This document shows positions 8,479-17,319 of a stretch of DNA of 64,000 bases, in pieces. Position 1 is the first letter of the stretch. Each line of letters starts with the position of its first letter. The DNA comes from Erwinia sp. E602 (GTDB lineage Bacteria; Pseudomonadota; Gammaproteobacteria; Enterobacterales; Enterobacteriaceae), in NCBI RefSeq assembly GCF_018141005.1, contig NZ_CP046581.1, positions 1 through 64,000 of the forward strand, given 5' to 3'. A program made the translations under genes and the position numbers. The notes beneath the pieces are model-generated. The model saw nothing but the letters and a program-made list of their open reading frames with translations, was not told the origin of the DNA and ran no database searches.

Positions 8479-9519
8479 TTATGCCCTGATGCGACGATAC
8501 TCAGGATGGGTGTTCACCCCCCACAGGCCGGCAAAGGCGCTGACGACCGCACCGATCAGCAGCGCAATGAACGACCACAGCGCCAGTCTGGCACCGGCGC
8601 TGGCCGCCTGATCCGCTTTCTCAATCGCTTCTTTTTTGAGTTCGGCGTACTGCACTTTCGCCTCGTTCAGGCGGCCCTGCAGTTCGTCCAGACGCTGTTT
8701 CGCCTGAGTGACGGTGGTATCGCGGGTTTTGATAAAGTTATCAACCGCTTTATCCGCCTCTTCAGGGGTCATGCTGGTGTTCTGCGCCAGCGCATTTTTA
8801 ACATCATCACGGCTGACGGACTGGCTGACCGTATCGACCCGTGCTTTCAGCTTCTGACCCAGTTTATCAAAAATGGCATCGCTGCTGTCCGGGCTGACCG
8901 CCAGATCCTTAACGGCTGAAGCCACGTCATTGCCCGCCGCCTGCAGCTGGGACTGGAGATAGTCCGGCTGCAGCTCGGGGACGCCGGACTTGCGTAACGC
9001 CTCGGTGATATTGTCATCCGCGTTTGCCGCGGTCAGCTTAGTGTCGAAGCCAAGGCGATCCGACAGGTTTTTCGCCATATCTGCGGTGCCGCCTGCGGCT
9101 TTGGCCGCCACGCTGCCAATGCCGCTGACCGCGCTGCCGGTGGCTGAAGCGACAGAGCCTACCGCGGAGCCTGCCATATTCAGCGCCCCGCCGACCGCCA
9201 TAAAGCCCAGTACCGAAGCGACGATCAGCGAGGTTGCCCAGCTGAGGAATCCGTGAACGGTGCCGTCAGTGCCGGCAAGACGGCCGGCGATAAACCCGCC
9301 GCAGGCAAGGCTGATCACCACCGAAATCACCGACCACGCCAGCACGGCTTTATCCGCACCGTTCACCACATCGTCGGCTTTAGGCTGCAGCATTGACAGA
9401 CCGAGGCTGGTGCCGAGGGTGGTGAAGAGCAGGGACAGCGCAATAGCGGTGACCACGCCGGCGATCACGCTGCCCCATGATATACGTCTGACCACAACTG
9501 AATCTCTCTGAATGTCCAT
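8479..9519 (-). CDS. Membrane protein of unknown function with a central coiled-coil region
   Basis: A 346-residue protein. Three membrane segments lie at the N-terminus (about residues 14-42, 60-80 and 90-115), followed by Ala/Gly/Ser-rich sequence. A long hydrophilic helical region of about 160 residues comes next (repeated ITEALRKSGVPELQPDYLQSQ-like helices and an EELKK-type coiled coil), then one C-terminal membrane helix before GLWGVNTHPEYRRIRA. I do not recognise a characterised family. AAGGATAG seven bases before the ATG gives a clear start. A sigma-S-like -10 element upstream suggests stationary-phase or osmotic-stress expression. It is flanked by its own terminator, so it is a single-gene unit. 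Confidence 0.7.
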   Translation of the reverse strand: MDIQRDSVVVRRISWGSVIAGVVTAIALSLLFTTLGTSLGLSMLQPKADDVVNGADKAVLAWSVISVVISLACGGFIAGRLAGTDGTVHGFLSWATSLIVASVLGFMAVGGALNMAGSAVGSVASATGSAVSGIGSVAAKAAGGTADMAKNLSDRLGFDTKLTAANADDNITEALRKSGVPELQPDYLQSQLQAAGNDVASAVKDLAVSPDSSDAIFDKLGQKLKARVDTVSQSVSRDDVKNALAQNTSMTPEEADKAVDNFIKTRDTTVTQAKQRLDELQGRLNEAKVQYAELKKEAIEKADQAASAGARLALWSFIALLIGAVVSAFAGLWGVNTHPEYRRIRA

Positions 9520-9558
9520 AAACTATCCTTAATTTACATGGTTACGTGTTAATTCAAA

Positions 9559-9568
9559 TTAAGCGTAG
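9559..9568 (-). promoter_or_regulatory. Sigma-S-type -10 element
   Basis: On the minus strand the sequence reads CTACGCTTAA, a full match to the RpoS extended -10 consensus CTAYRCTTAA. The expected transcript start would leave a leader of about 30 bases before the membrane-protein ATG. Confidence 0.6.
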
Positions 9569-10036
9569 TTCATAAATAAGAATATTCTGCGCGCTTCTGT
9601 TTTTCCTGCTTTTATTTCTGGTGTGAGATGAATCCTGTCAGGGAGAGATGCCGGTGTCATTGTTTAATAAGGCGTGATTTACTATAAAAACATCAAAGAG
9701 ATCGGTGCTAACCGTAGCCAGCTAATTGGCGATCCTGTCAGGGTTTTTCAGGTAAAAAAATAAATTGCTAAGGAAAAGTTGACCGATCGATAAATCAGCG
9801 CTACGGCTGCATCTGCCGTTGTGACCTTGCTGAGGATGCTCCTGCGTTGCACGCGTTGTGAAATGCCTGACTCAATAAGGCCATGAGGTAATATGACTGA
9901 AAATAATTAAAGTCTCTGTCGTCGGGCATCGCAGTTCCGGATGCCGGACGCTTAAATTCTTGCGGCACCGCCGCTGACGAACAGTTCGCTGCCGCTGTCG
10001 TCAGAGGTTTGTCTGACTCTGACCGGGTGGGGATTT
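9569..10036. other. Intergenic region, no gene seen
   Basis: About 470 bases between the membrane-protein promoter and the 3' end of a LysR gene. I see no coding frame, no strong hairpin with a T-run and no repeat of note. Confidence 0.5.
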
Positions 10037-10975
10037 TTACAGCTTGTATGGCGTCATAGCCGGATCGCTGCCGATGCCCGACTGGTTTAAAATTAATTTT
10101 TTTAACCAGTCGGTAGATTTTTTTTTACCACTGCGTTCATGTGAGAATATTTTTACGGTGAAATGAGGTGCAAAGAACGGCAATTTAAACGTCTTAAAAT
10201 TAGCCAGTTTTTCCAGCTTTCCCGCAACGAATGACGGGATTGCCATAAGCAGTTCACTTTCGGCGATAATATAGGGTGAACTCAGCATTGAAGGGGTTTT
10301 AAGCGTAATCCGACGTTGCAGACCCAGCTTTGCGAGGTGCGTATCCAGCAATCCCTGTCTTTCATTCCACGGCGTCACCACCAGATGTCCTGCAGACAGA
10401 TAATCTTCCAGCGTCATGCTTTGACGATTAACGTTACCGATCACCACAAATTCATCACTGAAGAGTTGAACCTCGTCCAAATCCTGATGTTTAACGTCGT
10501 CCGGCTCGCTAAAACTCAGCGCCAGGTCCACTTCTCCTGCCAGTAACTGATTCAGGGCCGGGTTGTGAGGTAAATGAAACAGTTCAAAATTAATGCCGGG
10601 CGCAGTGTTTTCAATCGTACGCATCAGCTGCGGAAAAATACAGAAGGCGGTGTAGTCCGTTACCGCAACACGAAACGTTTCACTGCTGTTCAGGGGATCG
10701 AACGGCTGCACCGGGCTGAGATGCTGATTAAGGGCAGACAGTGACCTGGCGATGTGGGGAGCAAGCTGTTGAGCGTAAACGCTGGGGCACATTCGGTGCC
10801 CCTCACGATAGAACAGAGGGTCCTTCAGAAAGTCACGCAGGCGCGCTAAGGCATGGCTGAGTGCTGAAGTGCTCATTGAGAGTTCAACCGCCGCAAGCCG
10901 GACCGATCGGTGCCGGAACACCGCATCAAAAACAGGCAACAGGTTAAGATCGATACGCCTCAGCACATGATGCAT
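10037..10975 (-). CDS. LysR-family transcriptional regulator
   Basis: About 312 residues with an N-terminal winged helix-turn-helix (RIDLNLLPVFDAVFRHRSVRLAAVELSMSTSALSHALARLR). A type 2 periplasmic-binding-fold effector domain follows. The HVLRRIDLNLLPVF opening resembles the NodD/LeuO-like branch. I chose the fourth codon (ATGCATCAT) rather than the first ATG at 10984, because AAGGA sits 8 bases before it and runs straight into the first ATG. It is divergent from an acetyltransferase gene with a short shared promoter region that holds a T-N11-A-like dyad. The effector is unknown. Confidence 0.9.
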   Translation of the reverse strand: MHHVLRRIDLNLLPVFDAVFRHRSVRLAAVELSMSTSALSHALARLRDFLKDPLFYREGHRMCPSVYAQQLAPHIARSLSALNQHLSPVQPFDPLNSSETFRVAVTDYTAFCIFPQLMRTIENTAPGINFELFHLPHNPALNQLLAGEVDLALSFSEPDDVKHQDLDEVQLFSDEFVVIGNVNRQSMTLEDYLSAGHLVVTPWNERQGLLDTHLAKLGLQRRITLKTPSMLSSPYIIAESELLMAIPSFVAGKLEKLANFKTFKLPFFAPHFTVKIFSHERSGKKKSTDWLKKLILNQSGIGSDPAMTPYKL

Positions 10976-10995
10976 AGAATTCATCCTTACTTGAT

Positions 10996-11010
10996 ATTAA
11001 TGCACTTAAT
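10996..11010. promoter_or_regulatory. Candidate LysR-type operator
   Basis: ATTAA-TGCAC-TTAAT, a perfect 5-bp dyad within 15 bases, fits the T-N11-A geometry of LysR boxes. It lies between the divergent LysR and acetyltransferase genes. Confidence 0.45.
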
Positions 11011-11069
11011 TCATTGAAAGATACCCATTATCCTTTCAGCCTTCAAATGGTGATGATAAGAGACAGTGT

Positions 11070-11558
11070 ATGGACGTGATGATCAGGCAGGCCAGCGAGG
11101 CAGATACGGATGCCATCTATAACATGATCAATGGCTTATCCGTCTACAGAGAGGCACCGCTGGAGGCCATACCCGCCATTGAAGAAATCAGGACGTTTTT
11201 ATTCTCTCCGGGATCGCCTGCTGAAGCCTATATCTGTGAAATAGACGGGACTGTCAATGGATACGCGATAATCTCAATGAGTCAGGCCAGCTGGTCAGGC
11301 CGCCATCGCCTGAGCGTGGAAGAGCTCTACTTTACGCCCGACTACCGGGGGAGGGGGGCTGGAAAAACGCTGCTGCAGTATATCGCCCAACTGGCGGTAA
11401 GCCGGCAGTGCAGCCGCATTGAATGGAACGTACTGGAGTGGGATAAACCGGCCAACGAGTTTTATCAGAGTATTGATGCGCTGCCCCTTAACGAGTGGGT
11501 TCGCTACCGGCTTGACGGCCCCGCGCTGGAAAGATTCGCCAGCTGCACCACGCTCTGA
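11070..11558 (+). CDS. GNAT-family N-acetyltransferase
   Basis: A 162-residue acyl-CoA-dependent acetyltransferase. The acetyl-CoA pyrophosphate loop is YRGRGAGKTLLQYI, preceded by the strand EELYFTPD and followed by the CSRIEWNVLEWDKPANEFY block typical of the diamine/polyamine-type GNAT branch. An alternative start three codons in (ATGATCAGG) is possible. It is divergent from a LysR gene that may control it. The acceptor substrate is unknown; small amines are the usual targets in this branch. Confidence 0.9.
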   Translation: MDVMIRQASEADTDAIYNMINGLSVYREAPLEAIPAIEEIRTFLFSPGSPAEAYICEIDGTVNGYAIISMSQASWSGRHRLSVEELYFTPDYRGRGAGKTLLQYIAQLAVSRQCSRIEWNVLEWDKPANEFYQSIDALPLNEWVRYRLDGPALERFASCTTL

Positions 11559-11571
11559 CGGGGTCAGCAAG

Positions 11572-11599
11572 AAAAAGGACCGGCCGGTGAGCCGGTCCT
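11572..11599 (-). terminator. Intrinsic terminator of the MFS gene
   Basis: On the minus strand AGGACCGGC pairs with GCCGGTCCT across a six-base loop and runs into TTTTTC. It lies about 40 bases past the stop of the minus-strand transporter. The acetyltransferase on the plus strand ends only 13 bases before it, so the hairpin may serve both. Confidence 0.75.
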
Positions 11600-11640
11600 G
11601 CAGAGTATCAGGCCTGGGTAATTTACCCAAAAATCATGCC

Positions 11641-13266
11641 TTACTCAGGTGCAATCAGATAGCGTGCCACGGGCATCTGTTCTGCCTGATGAAATGCGGT
11701 TACCCGGTTCTGTATCCGTTGATCGTTCATCGTGTAGCGTTCAAGCTGGCGCAGATGCTCCATCCACGAGCCCACCTCAAATGTTTCAACGAAAATGCCG
11801 GGTTGCAGAATATCCTCGTACACCGCCCAGTTGATGGCGCCGCCGCGACGTCGTACGCGCCTTAAGTCCTGCATACAGACCATAAATGCCGGCGCATCCT
11901 GCTGTTGCAGCAGGTACTCGTAGCTTACCCGCACCGGCCCGCGATCGTGGTGCACATCCAGTACCGGAACCGGCTCGTTGCTATCACTGAGGTCCAGATT
12001 GAGGTCAGGATCTTTATCCAGACGCCAGCGCAATACGGTAAAGCAGCCCAGCACCATCCCCAGCGTTGCCACACACAGCGATAGCGGAATGCCGTAACTG
12101 GACGCGAGCTGCCCCCAGATGGCGCTACCCACGGTCATTGAGCCAAAGAACACGGTGAGGTAAACCGCCAGCGCCCGCGCCTTGACCCACTTTGCGGCGC
12201 TACGCTGCGCGCCCAGATTCAGGGTTGAGAGCACGGCAATCCATGCGAAGCCGGTGAAGAACTCAAACACGTTGAGCAGCCAGACATTGCGTATAAACGC
12301 CAGCGCCAGCAGGGTCGCGGCAAACATCAGGCTGGCCAGCACCATCAGCTGGTCGGCGTTAAAGCGTTTGCGCAGCCGGGGCAGGAGCACCGCGCCACAA
12401 ATCGCCCCGACGCCGATAAACGCCAGCAGAATGCCGTAGCCGCCTGGCCCCATCCCCAGTTCGCGGCGTGCAACCAGCGGTAGAAGCGCCCAGCCGGCGC
12501 TGCCGAACACGAAGAATGCCACGGTACGAACCAGTACGTTGCGCAGCACCGGTGCGGCGTGTACGTAGCGCAGACCGGCGCGCACGGCGGGAAAAAAGTG
12601 CTCCGGCGGCAGGCGCTGAATACCGGGCGACTCTTTCCAGCGGTACAGCACCCAGGCGACGCCAACGACAGAGAGGGCGTTAAGCAGAAACACCATCCAT
12701 GGCCCGGCGAACGACAGGATCAGCCCGCCGAGTGCCGGACCGATGGCGCGGCTGATATTGATACCCAGCGAGTTAAGCGCAATCGCGGGTCCTAACTCCT
12801 CCTTTTTCACCAGGTCCGACACAATGGCCTGAAACGGCGGTGAACTCATTGCCGCACCGGCGCTCATCAGGAAGGCCGCAATCAGCAGTACCAGCGGCGT
12901 GACGTGCCCGGTAAAGGACAACAGGGTCAGCCCGGCGGCGGCGATGAACACCCACAGCTGTGAAAACAGCAGATACTTACGCCGGTCGATAATATCGGCC
13001 AGCACGCCAGAGGGCAGGGCGAACAGGAACATCGGCAGGCTGCTGGCTGCCTGCACCAGCGCCACGCTGAGGGGATCGGCGCTGAGCGTCAGCATGGTCC
13101 AGTTGATCCCTACGTCGTTCATCCACGAGCCAATATTGGACACCACCGTGGCAATCCACAGCATGCGAAACACCGGCTGACGCAAAGGATCCAGAGATGA
13201 TGCCGCCGCCGGGGACGGCAGGGTCTCATTCTGCGTAATGTTGTTGATATCGTTAGCTTGCGCCAT
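11641..13266 (-). CDS. MFS transporter (MFS_3/EntS-like) with C-terminal cytoplasmic domain
   Basis: About 541 residues from the ATG preceded by AGGAAAG. There are twelve predicted membrane helices, with the A-like motif GVLADIIDRRKYL between helices 2 and 3 as in the EntS/MFS_3 family of exporters. After the last helix comes a soluble domain of about 130 residues (from LDVHHDRGPVRVSYEYLL) that resembles the monooxygenase/Dabb-like tail seen in this family. A longer frame upstream lacks a ribosome binding site and reads as non-protein. It lies 150 bases past the amidohydrolase gene in the same direction, so co-transcription is likely. The natural substrate is unknown; export of the amidohydrolase product or substrate is a guess from context. 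Confidence 0.88.
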   Translation of the reverse strand: MAQANDINNITQNETLPSPAAASSLDPLRQPVFRMLWIATVVSNIGSWMNDVGINWTMLTLSADPLSVALVQAASSLPMFLFALPSGVLADIIDRRKYLLFSQLWVFIAAAGLTLLSFTGHVTPLVLLIAAFLMSAGAAMSSPPFQAIVSDLVKKEELGPAIALNSLGINISRAIGPALGGLILSFAGPWMVFLLNALSVVGVAWVLYRWKESPGIQRLPPEHFFPAVRAGLRYVHAAPVLRNVLVRTVAFFVFGSAGWALLPLVARRELGMGPGGYGILLAFIGVGAICGAVLLPRLRKRFNADQLMVLASLMFAATLLALAFIRNVWLLNVFEFFTGFAWIAVLSTLNLGAQRSAAKWVKARALAVYLTVFFGSMTVGSAIWGQLASSYGIPLSLCVATLGMVLGCFTVLRWRLDKDPDLNLDLSDSNEPVPVLDVHHDRGPVRVSYEYLLQQQDAPAFMVCMQDLRRVRRRGGAINWAVYEDILQPGIFVETFEVGSWMEHLRQLERYTMNDQRIQNRVTAFHQAEQMPVARYLIAPE

Positions 13267-13415
13267 AACTACTTTCCTGGGTTTACCAAAGCGGATGCGC
13301 CACCGGCCCGTCGAGGACCGGCAGGCAGGCCGACTGGGTCTGTTCGCCGGGCAGGCGCAGACAGAACAGCCCGGCATTACTGCGGGGCTGCTGAGAGAAC
13401 AGACGCGTTTTAACG

Positions 13416-15293
13416 TCAGAATGCAAAACAGCTGCAGCCGAGCGCGCCCCAGAAGGCGTTATCTTCGGATACCGGCAGGTTGGCGCCGCGAGCCACGTCA
13501 TGTGAGTGGCTGTGCACGCCGCACGGACCGCTGCACTGGTGAGGCATCTGCTGCAGACCAACGCGGGTGTTCGCAGAAGGGGGGGCGCTGCGGTAGTGGC
13601 CCGGCACCTTCACCACCGGCGACCATTCTGGCAGCACAGGAATTGACGGCGGCGCTTCAGAGGTGAAAGAACCCGCAGCGTAGACGATGTTCCCGTCCAC
13701 CAGGGTCAGCACCGATTCAATACCCTTAATTTCTTCTTCCGGCACGCTGAAGTAATCCTTGCTCAGTACCACGACGTCCGCCAGCTGACCGGCTTTAATC
13801 TGTCCTTTCTTACCCTGTTCGCTGGAGAACCAGGCGCTGCCTTGCGTCCACAGCATCAGCGCCGTATCGCGATCCAGACGGGCGTTGACGTCATACATCT
13901 GCATCCCGCCTACGGTGCGGCCGGACACCAGCCAGTAGAGCGCGGTCCACGGGTTGTAGCTGGCCACGCGGGTGGCGTCAGTCCCCAGCCCGACCGGCAC
14001 GCCGGTCTCCAGCATGCGGGCCACCGGCGGCGTGTGGCGGGTTGCTTCGATGCCGTAGCGCTCGGCGAAGTATTCGCCCTGGAAGGCCATACGGTGCTGG
14101 ACCGCGATGCCGCCGCCTAACTCCTTGATGCGATCGATATTGCGCTGGGTAACGGTTTCAGCGTGATCGAAGAACCAGTGCAGGCCGTTAAACGGAATGT
14201 CGCGGTTAACCTTTTCAAACACGTCGAGCATACGGCTGATTGATTCGTCGTAGGTGGCGTGCAGGCGGAAAGGCCAACGGTGTTCAACCAGGTGGCGGAC
14301 GACGCGCTCAAGTTCATCTTCCATGCCCGGTGCCAGGTCGGGACGCGGTTCCAGGAAGTCTTCGAAATCGGCCGCCGAGAAGACCAGCATTTCCCCCGCG
14401 CCGTTGTGGCGGAAGTAGTCGGTGCCCTGGCCCGGAGTGAGCAGGTCGGTCCATTTTTCAAAATCTTCCAGCTCGTGCCCCGGACGCTGGGTAAACAGGT
14501 TGTAGGCGATACGGATCGTCAACTGCTTCTTCTCATGCAGCTCGGCAATCACCTGATAATCTTCCGGGTAGTTCTGGAAGCCGCCGCCGGCATCAATGGC
14601 GCTGGTGATGCCCAGACGGTTTAACTCGCGCATGAACTGGCGGGTAGAGTTCACCTGTTGCTCCAGCGGCAGTTTCGGTCCTTTCGCCAGCGTGGCGTAC
14701 AGGATCATGGCGTTGGGACGGGCGATCAGCATGCCGGTCGGGTTGCCGTTGCCGTCGCGCTGGATCTCACCGCCCGGCGGGTTAGGCGTATCTCTGGTAT
14801 AGCCCACCACTTTCAGTGCGGCACGGTTAAGCAGCGCGCGGTCATACAGGTGCAGTACGAACACCGGCGTGTCCGGCGCCGCTTCGTTGATCTCATCCAG
14901 CGTGGGCATACGCCGCTCGGCAAACTGGAATTCGTTCCAGCCGCCCACCACGCGCACCCACTGTGGCGAAGGGGTGCGCAGCGCCTGATTTTTCAGCATG
15001 CGTAGCGCATCCGCGACGGAGGGAACGCCTTCCCAGCGCAGCTCCAGGTTGTAGTTCAGACCGCCACGGATTAAGTGCAGGTGTGAGTCATTCAGGCCCG
15101 GTACGACGGTATGGCCCTTAAGATCGAGGACGTTGGTTCCCTCACAATGGTACTGCATAACTTCCGCCAGGCTGCCCACGGCCTGAAATTTACCGTCGCG
15201 AATGGCCACGGCATCGGCCACCGGGTTTTCGCGATCGACAGTGTGAAATCGTCCATTAGTGAGTATGACGTCGGCTTTACCAAGGGTAACCAT
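13416..15293 (-). CDS. Amidohydrolase family 3 (YtcJ-like) metal-dependent hydrolase
   Basis: A 625-residue TIM-barrel amidohydrolase. The N-terminal beta-sandwich part leads to the metal motif DSHLHLIRGG. Further ligands are suggested by LHATYDES, HWFFDHAETV and the late GTDATRV aspartate. The family hydrolyses amide or ester bonds; formamides and N-acyl compounds are typical of YtcJ-like enzymes. TGGAGA five bases upstream supports the start. The last 50 residues are odd: a Cys/His-rich tail including HQCSGPCGVHSHSHD and CSCF, which could bind an extra metal. It is divergent from an isochorismatase-fold hydrolase across a repeat-rich control region, and a transporter follows it. The substrate is unknown. 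Confidence 0.87.
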   Translation of the reverse strand: MVTLGKADVILTNGRFHTVDRENPVADAVAIRDGKFQAVGSLAEVMQYHCEGTNVLDLKGHTVVPGLNDSHLHLIRGGLNYNLELRWEGVPSVADALRMLKNQALRTPSPQWVRVVGGWNEFQFAERRMPTLDEINEAAPDTPVFVLHLYDRALLNRAALKVVGYTRDTPNPPGGEIQRDGNGNPTGMLIARPNAMILYATLAKGPKLPLEQQVNSTRQFMRELNRLGITSAIDAGGGFQNYPEDYQVIAELHEKKQLTIRIAYNLFTQRPGHELEDFEKWTDLLTPGQGTDYFRHNGAGEMLVFSAADFEDFLEPRPDLAPGMEDELERVVRHLVEHRWPFRLHATYDESISRMLDVFEKVNRDIPFNGLHWFFDHAETVTQRNIDRIKELGGGIAVQHRMAFQGEYFAERYGIEATRHTPPVARMLETGVPVGLGTDATRVASYNPWTALYWLVSGRTVGGMQMYDVNARLDRDTALMLWTQGSAWFSSEQGKKGQIKAGQLADVVVLSKDYFSVPEEEIKGIESVLTLVDGNIVYAAGSFTSEAPPSIPVLPEWSPVVKVPGHYRSAPPSANTRVGLQQMPHQCSGPCGVHSHSHDVARGANLPVSEDNAFWGALGCSCFAF

Positions 15294-15412
15294 ATGATCT
15301 CCAGAATTGAATGGTCTGATGCGCTCATTACGACCGCAGCCAGTGAAATGCTCTGCTGTAAAAGCAGGATAGTGGGATGACGGGATTATGATCAGGAGGC
15401 CGGTAGCAGGTC

Positions 15413-15461
15413 TAGTTATACAAAAGGATAGGTATACCTTCGTATAGTTATACCTATAGAT
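15413..15461. promoter_or_regulatory. Repeat-rich operator region between amidohydrolase and hydrolase
   Basis: Contains GTTATACAAAAGGATAGG followed by TATAC (15415-15437). This 23-base element recurs, with one substitution and one missing base, upstream of the FixJ-type regulator. A second partial copy GTTATACCTATAGAT occupies 15447-15461. ATAGGTATA and TATACCTAT form a 9-bp inverted repeat (15428-15436 and 15449-15457), and TAGTTATAC is repeated directly 32 bases apart. This is a strong candidate for binding by a dimeric regulator controlling both divergent genes. Confidence 0.7.
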
Positions 15462-15626
15462 AATAGTTTGAAAAATAAAAGGCTCCTACACTGCGCAGCA
15501 ACAGTGACCCACCCCTACGGATAGCAGCGAGCAGGAATGCGCTACCCGCTAACGGCGGCTGCTGCAAATTGATGCCATTCACTTTTTTTAATCAACTTAG
15601 CCACTCTAACCTCAATGGGTAATGCA

Positions 15627-16319
15627 ATGACCAATCGCAAGCTTGAAGTACTGACGCCGCAGAACTGCCAGATTATCTTTATCGATCAGCAGCCACAGAT
15701 GGCGTTTGGTGTGCAGTCAATCGATCGCCAGGTGCTGAAAAATAACGTGGTGGCGCTGGCTAAAGCGGCCAAAGTCTTCAATATTCCGACCGTACTGACT
15801 ACCGTTGAGACCGAAAGTTTTTCCGGTAATACCTTCCCGGAGCTGCTGGACGTGTTCCCGGGGCAGGACATCCTTGAGCGCACCTCAATGAACTCATGGG
15901 ATGACCAGAAGGTACGTGACGCACTGGCGGCGAACGGCAAGAAGAAAATTGTTGTTTCTGGTCTGTGGACTGAAGTGTGCAACAACACGTTCGCACTGTG
16001 CGCAATGCTGGAAGGTGATTACGAAATTTACATGGTGGCTGATGCTTCAGGCGGCACCACCAAAGAAGCGCACGACTATGCGATGCAGCGCATGATTCAG
16101 GCTGGCGTTATTCCTGTCACCTGGCAGCAGGTGATGCTGGAGTGGCAGCGTGACTGGGCCCACAAAGAGACGTACAACGCGGTGATGGACATTGCGAAAG
16201 AGCACTCAGGTGCTTACGGTATCGGCGTGGATTACGCCTACACCATGGTACACAAGGCGCCTTCACGTCAGAAGAGCGAACACCGTACCCTGGCTCCGGT
16301 TCCGGCACCGGTGCGTTAA
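15627..16319 (+). CDS. Isochorismatase-fold cysteine hydrolase (YcaC-like)
   Basis: About 230 residues of the isochorismatase-like hydrolase superfamily. The catalytic Asp20 is in IIFIDQQPQ and the nucleophile Cys118 in GLWTEVCNNTFAL. The same Cys position is found in E. coli YcaC as I recall it. The C-terminal part carries the helical region that builds the YcaC octamer. Members hydrolyse amides or isochorismate; the substrate here is unknown. I prefer the ATG four codons into the longest frame. It heads a same-strand series with two XapX genes, a response regulator and a giant sensor kinase, so it may be the output enzyme of that regulatory unit. Confidence 0.85.
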   Translation: MTNRKLEVLTPQNCQIIFIDQQPQMAFGVQSIDRQVLKNNVVALAKAAKVFNIPTVLTTVETESFSGNTFPELLDVFPGQDILERTSMNSWDDQKVRDALAANGKKKIVVSGLWTEVCNNTFALCAMLEGDYEIYMVADASGGTTKEAHDYAMQRMIQAGVIPVTWQQVMLEWQRDWAHKETYNAVMDIAKEHSGAYGIGVDYAYTMVHKAPSRQKSEHRTLAPVPAPVR

Positions 16320-16379
16320 ACCGTTCAACGGGCTGGCTCTTTGCGGAGCCGGCCCGCTTTTTCAGATAAAGGAGGGCCT

Positions 16380-16631
16380 GTGAGTCCTTTATTACTCTCT
16401 CTGGGCGCAGGCACGCTGATCGGCATCATCTATGCGCTGCTCAGGGTTCAGTCTCCGGCTCCGCCAGCGGTGGCACTGATCGGACTGCTGGGAATGGTTA
16501 TCGGCAGCACCCTGGGAGGGAAACTGCTTCACACTTCCCCATCAGCCAGGGTGACCACCAGCGAGCAACACCCGATCACCGCCGATCACCGGCCGGCATC
16601 GTTACCCTTACTGGCTAAGCAGGCGGGATAA
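16380..16631 (+). CDS. XapX-domain small membrane protein, copy 1
   Basis: An 83-residue protein starting at GTG, with AAAGGAGGG placed four bases upstream. It has two short hydrophobic segments (SPLLLSLGAGTLIGIIYALL and AVALIGLLGMVIGSTLGG) joined by VQSPAPPA, which is the XapX (DUF1427) signature. The C-terminal 30 residues are polar. The function of XapX proteins is unknown; they recur next to isochorismatase-like hydrolases and amidohydrolases. It is followed after two bases by a second XapX gene. Confidence 0.8.
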   Translation: MSPLLLSLGAGTLIGIIYALLRVQSPAPPAVALIGLLGMVIGSTLGGKLLHTSPSARVTTSEQHPITADHRPASLPLLAKQAG

Positions 16632-16633
16632 AC

Positions 16634-16918
16634 ATGTTGAAAACCTATTCTGTTTCACTGATCGTTGGCGTACTGGCGGGCCTGATCTATGCCATCCTTG
16701 ACGTAAATTCCCCGGCCCCTCCGATCGTTGCACTGGTGGGGCTGCTGGGCATGCAGACTGGCGAGCACATTATCCCGTTAGCCAGACGACTGATTCAACG
16801 CCAGCCGGTCAGTCTTCACTGGTTTCGCCATGAGTATCACCATAAAATCGGGGATAATTCTTCGTCCTCAGAGGACAAATCCTCCCAGGGAAGCGCCCGA
16901 TCCGGGCCTGAGTTTTAA
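16634..16918 (+). CDS. XapX-domain small membrane protein, copy 2
   Basis: A 94-residue paralogue of the preceding gene: VSLIVGVLAGLIYAILDVNSPAPPIVALVGLLGMQTGE repeats the XapX pattern with the NSPAPP turn. The C-terminal tail is different and polar. It begins two bases after the first copy ends, so the two are surely co-transcribed and may form a hetero-oligomer. The function is unknown. Confidence 0.82.
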   Translation: MLKTYSVSLIVGVLAGLIYAILDVNSPAPPIVALVGLLGMQTGEHIIPLARRLIQRQPVSLHWFRHEYHHKIGDNSSSSEDKSSQGSARSGPEF

Positions 16919-16932
16919 CTAAGGAAAACAGC

Positions 16933-17319
16933 ATGCAGCTGTCGCAGCGCATTATCGTCGTCGATGATGAACGTTCTGTCCGCAGTGGTCTGACCAACCT
17001 GCTTCAGTCAGAAGGTTTTCTGTCAGAGGCGTTTGATTCGGCAGAATCTCTTCTTTCTGATGAAGCAGCGATGGCGAATGCCGCGCTTTTTATCATTGAT
17101 GTGCAGTTGAAAGGCATGAATGGTTTTGAGCTTTTCATCAATCTTACCCGGCGGCTGAAAAACCCGCCGGGTATTATCATTTCCGGCAATGGAGATGAGA
17201 GTATGCACAGGTATGCGATCGCGCTTGGCGCGATTGCGTTTTTGCCTAAGCCCATAGAGATTGACACCTTGTTTGAACATATCCTCCATGCGTTTTCCTG
17301 CCAGGCTGCACGTCAGTGA
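16933..17319 (+). CDS. Receiver-only response regulator
   Basis: A 128-residue CheY-like protein with no output domain. Asp11/Asp12 form the acidic pocket, Asp56 in LFIIDVQLKG is the phospho-acceptor, Ser follows in IIISGNGD, and Lys is in FLPKPIE. Its stop codon overlaps the GTG start of the giant kinase by four bases (GTGA), so the two are translationally coupled and very probably partners. It may be a phosphate sink or an intermediate between the histidine kinase and the FixJ-type regulator at the far end. Confidence 0.92.
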   Translation: MQLSQRIIVVDDERSVRSGLTNLLQSEGFLSEAFDSAESLLSDEAAMANAALFIIDVQLKGMNGFELFINLTRRLKNPPGIIISGNGDESMHRYAIALGAIAFLPKPIEIDTLFEHILHAFSCQAARQ

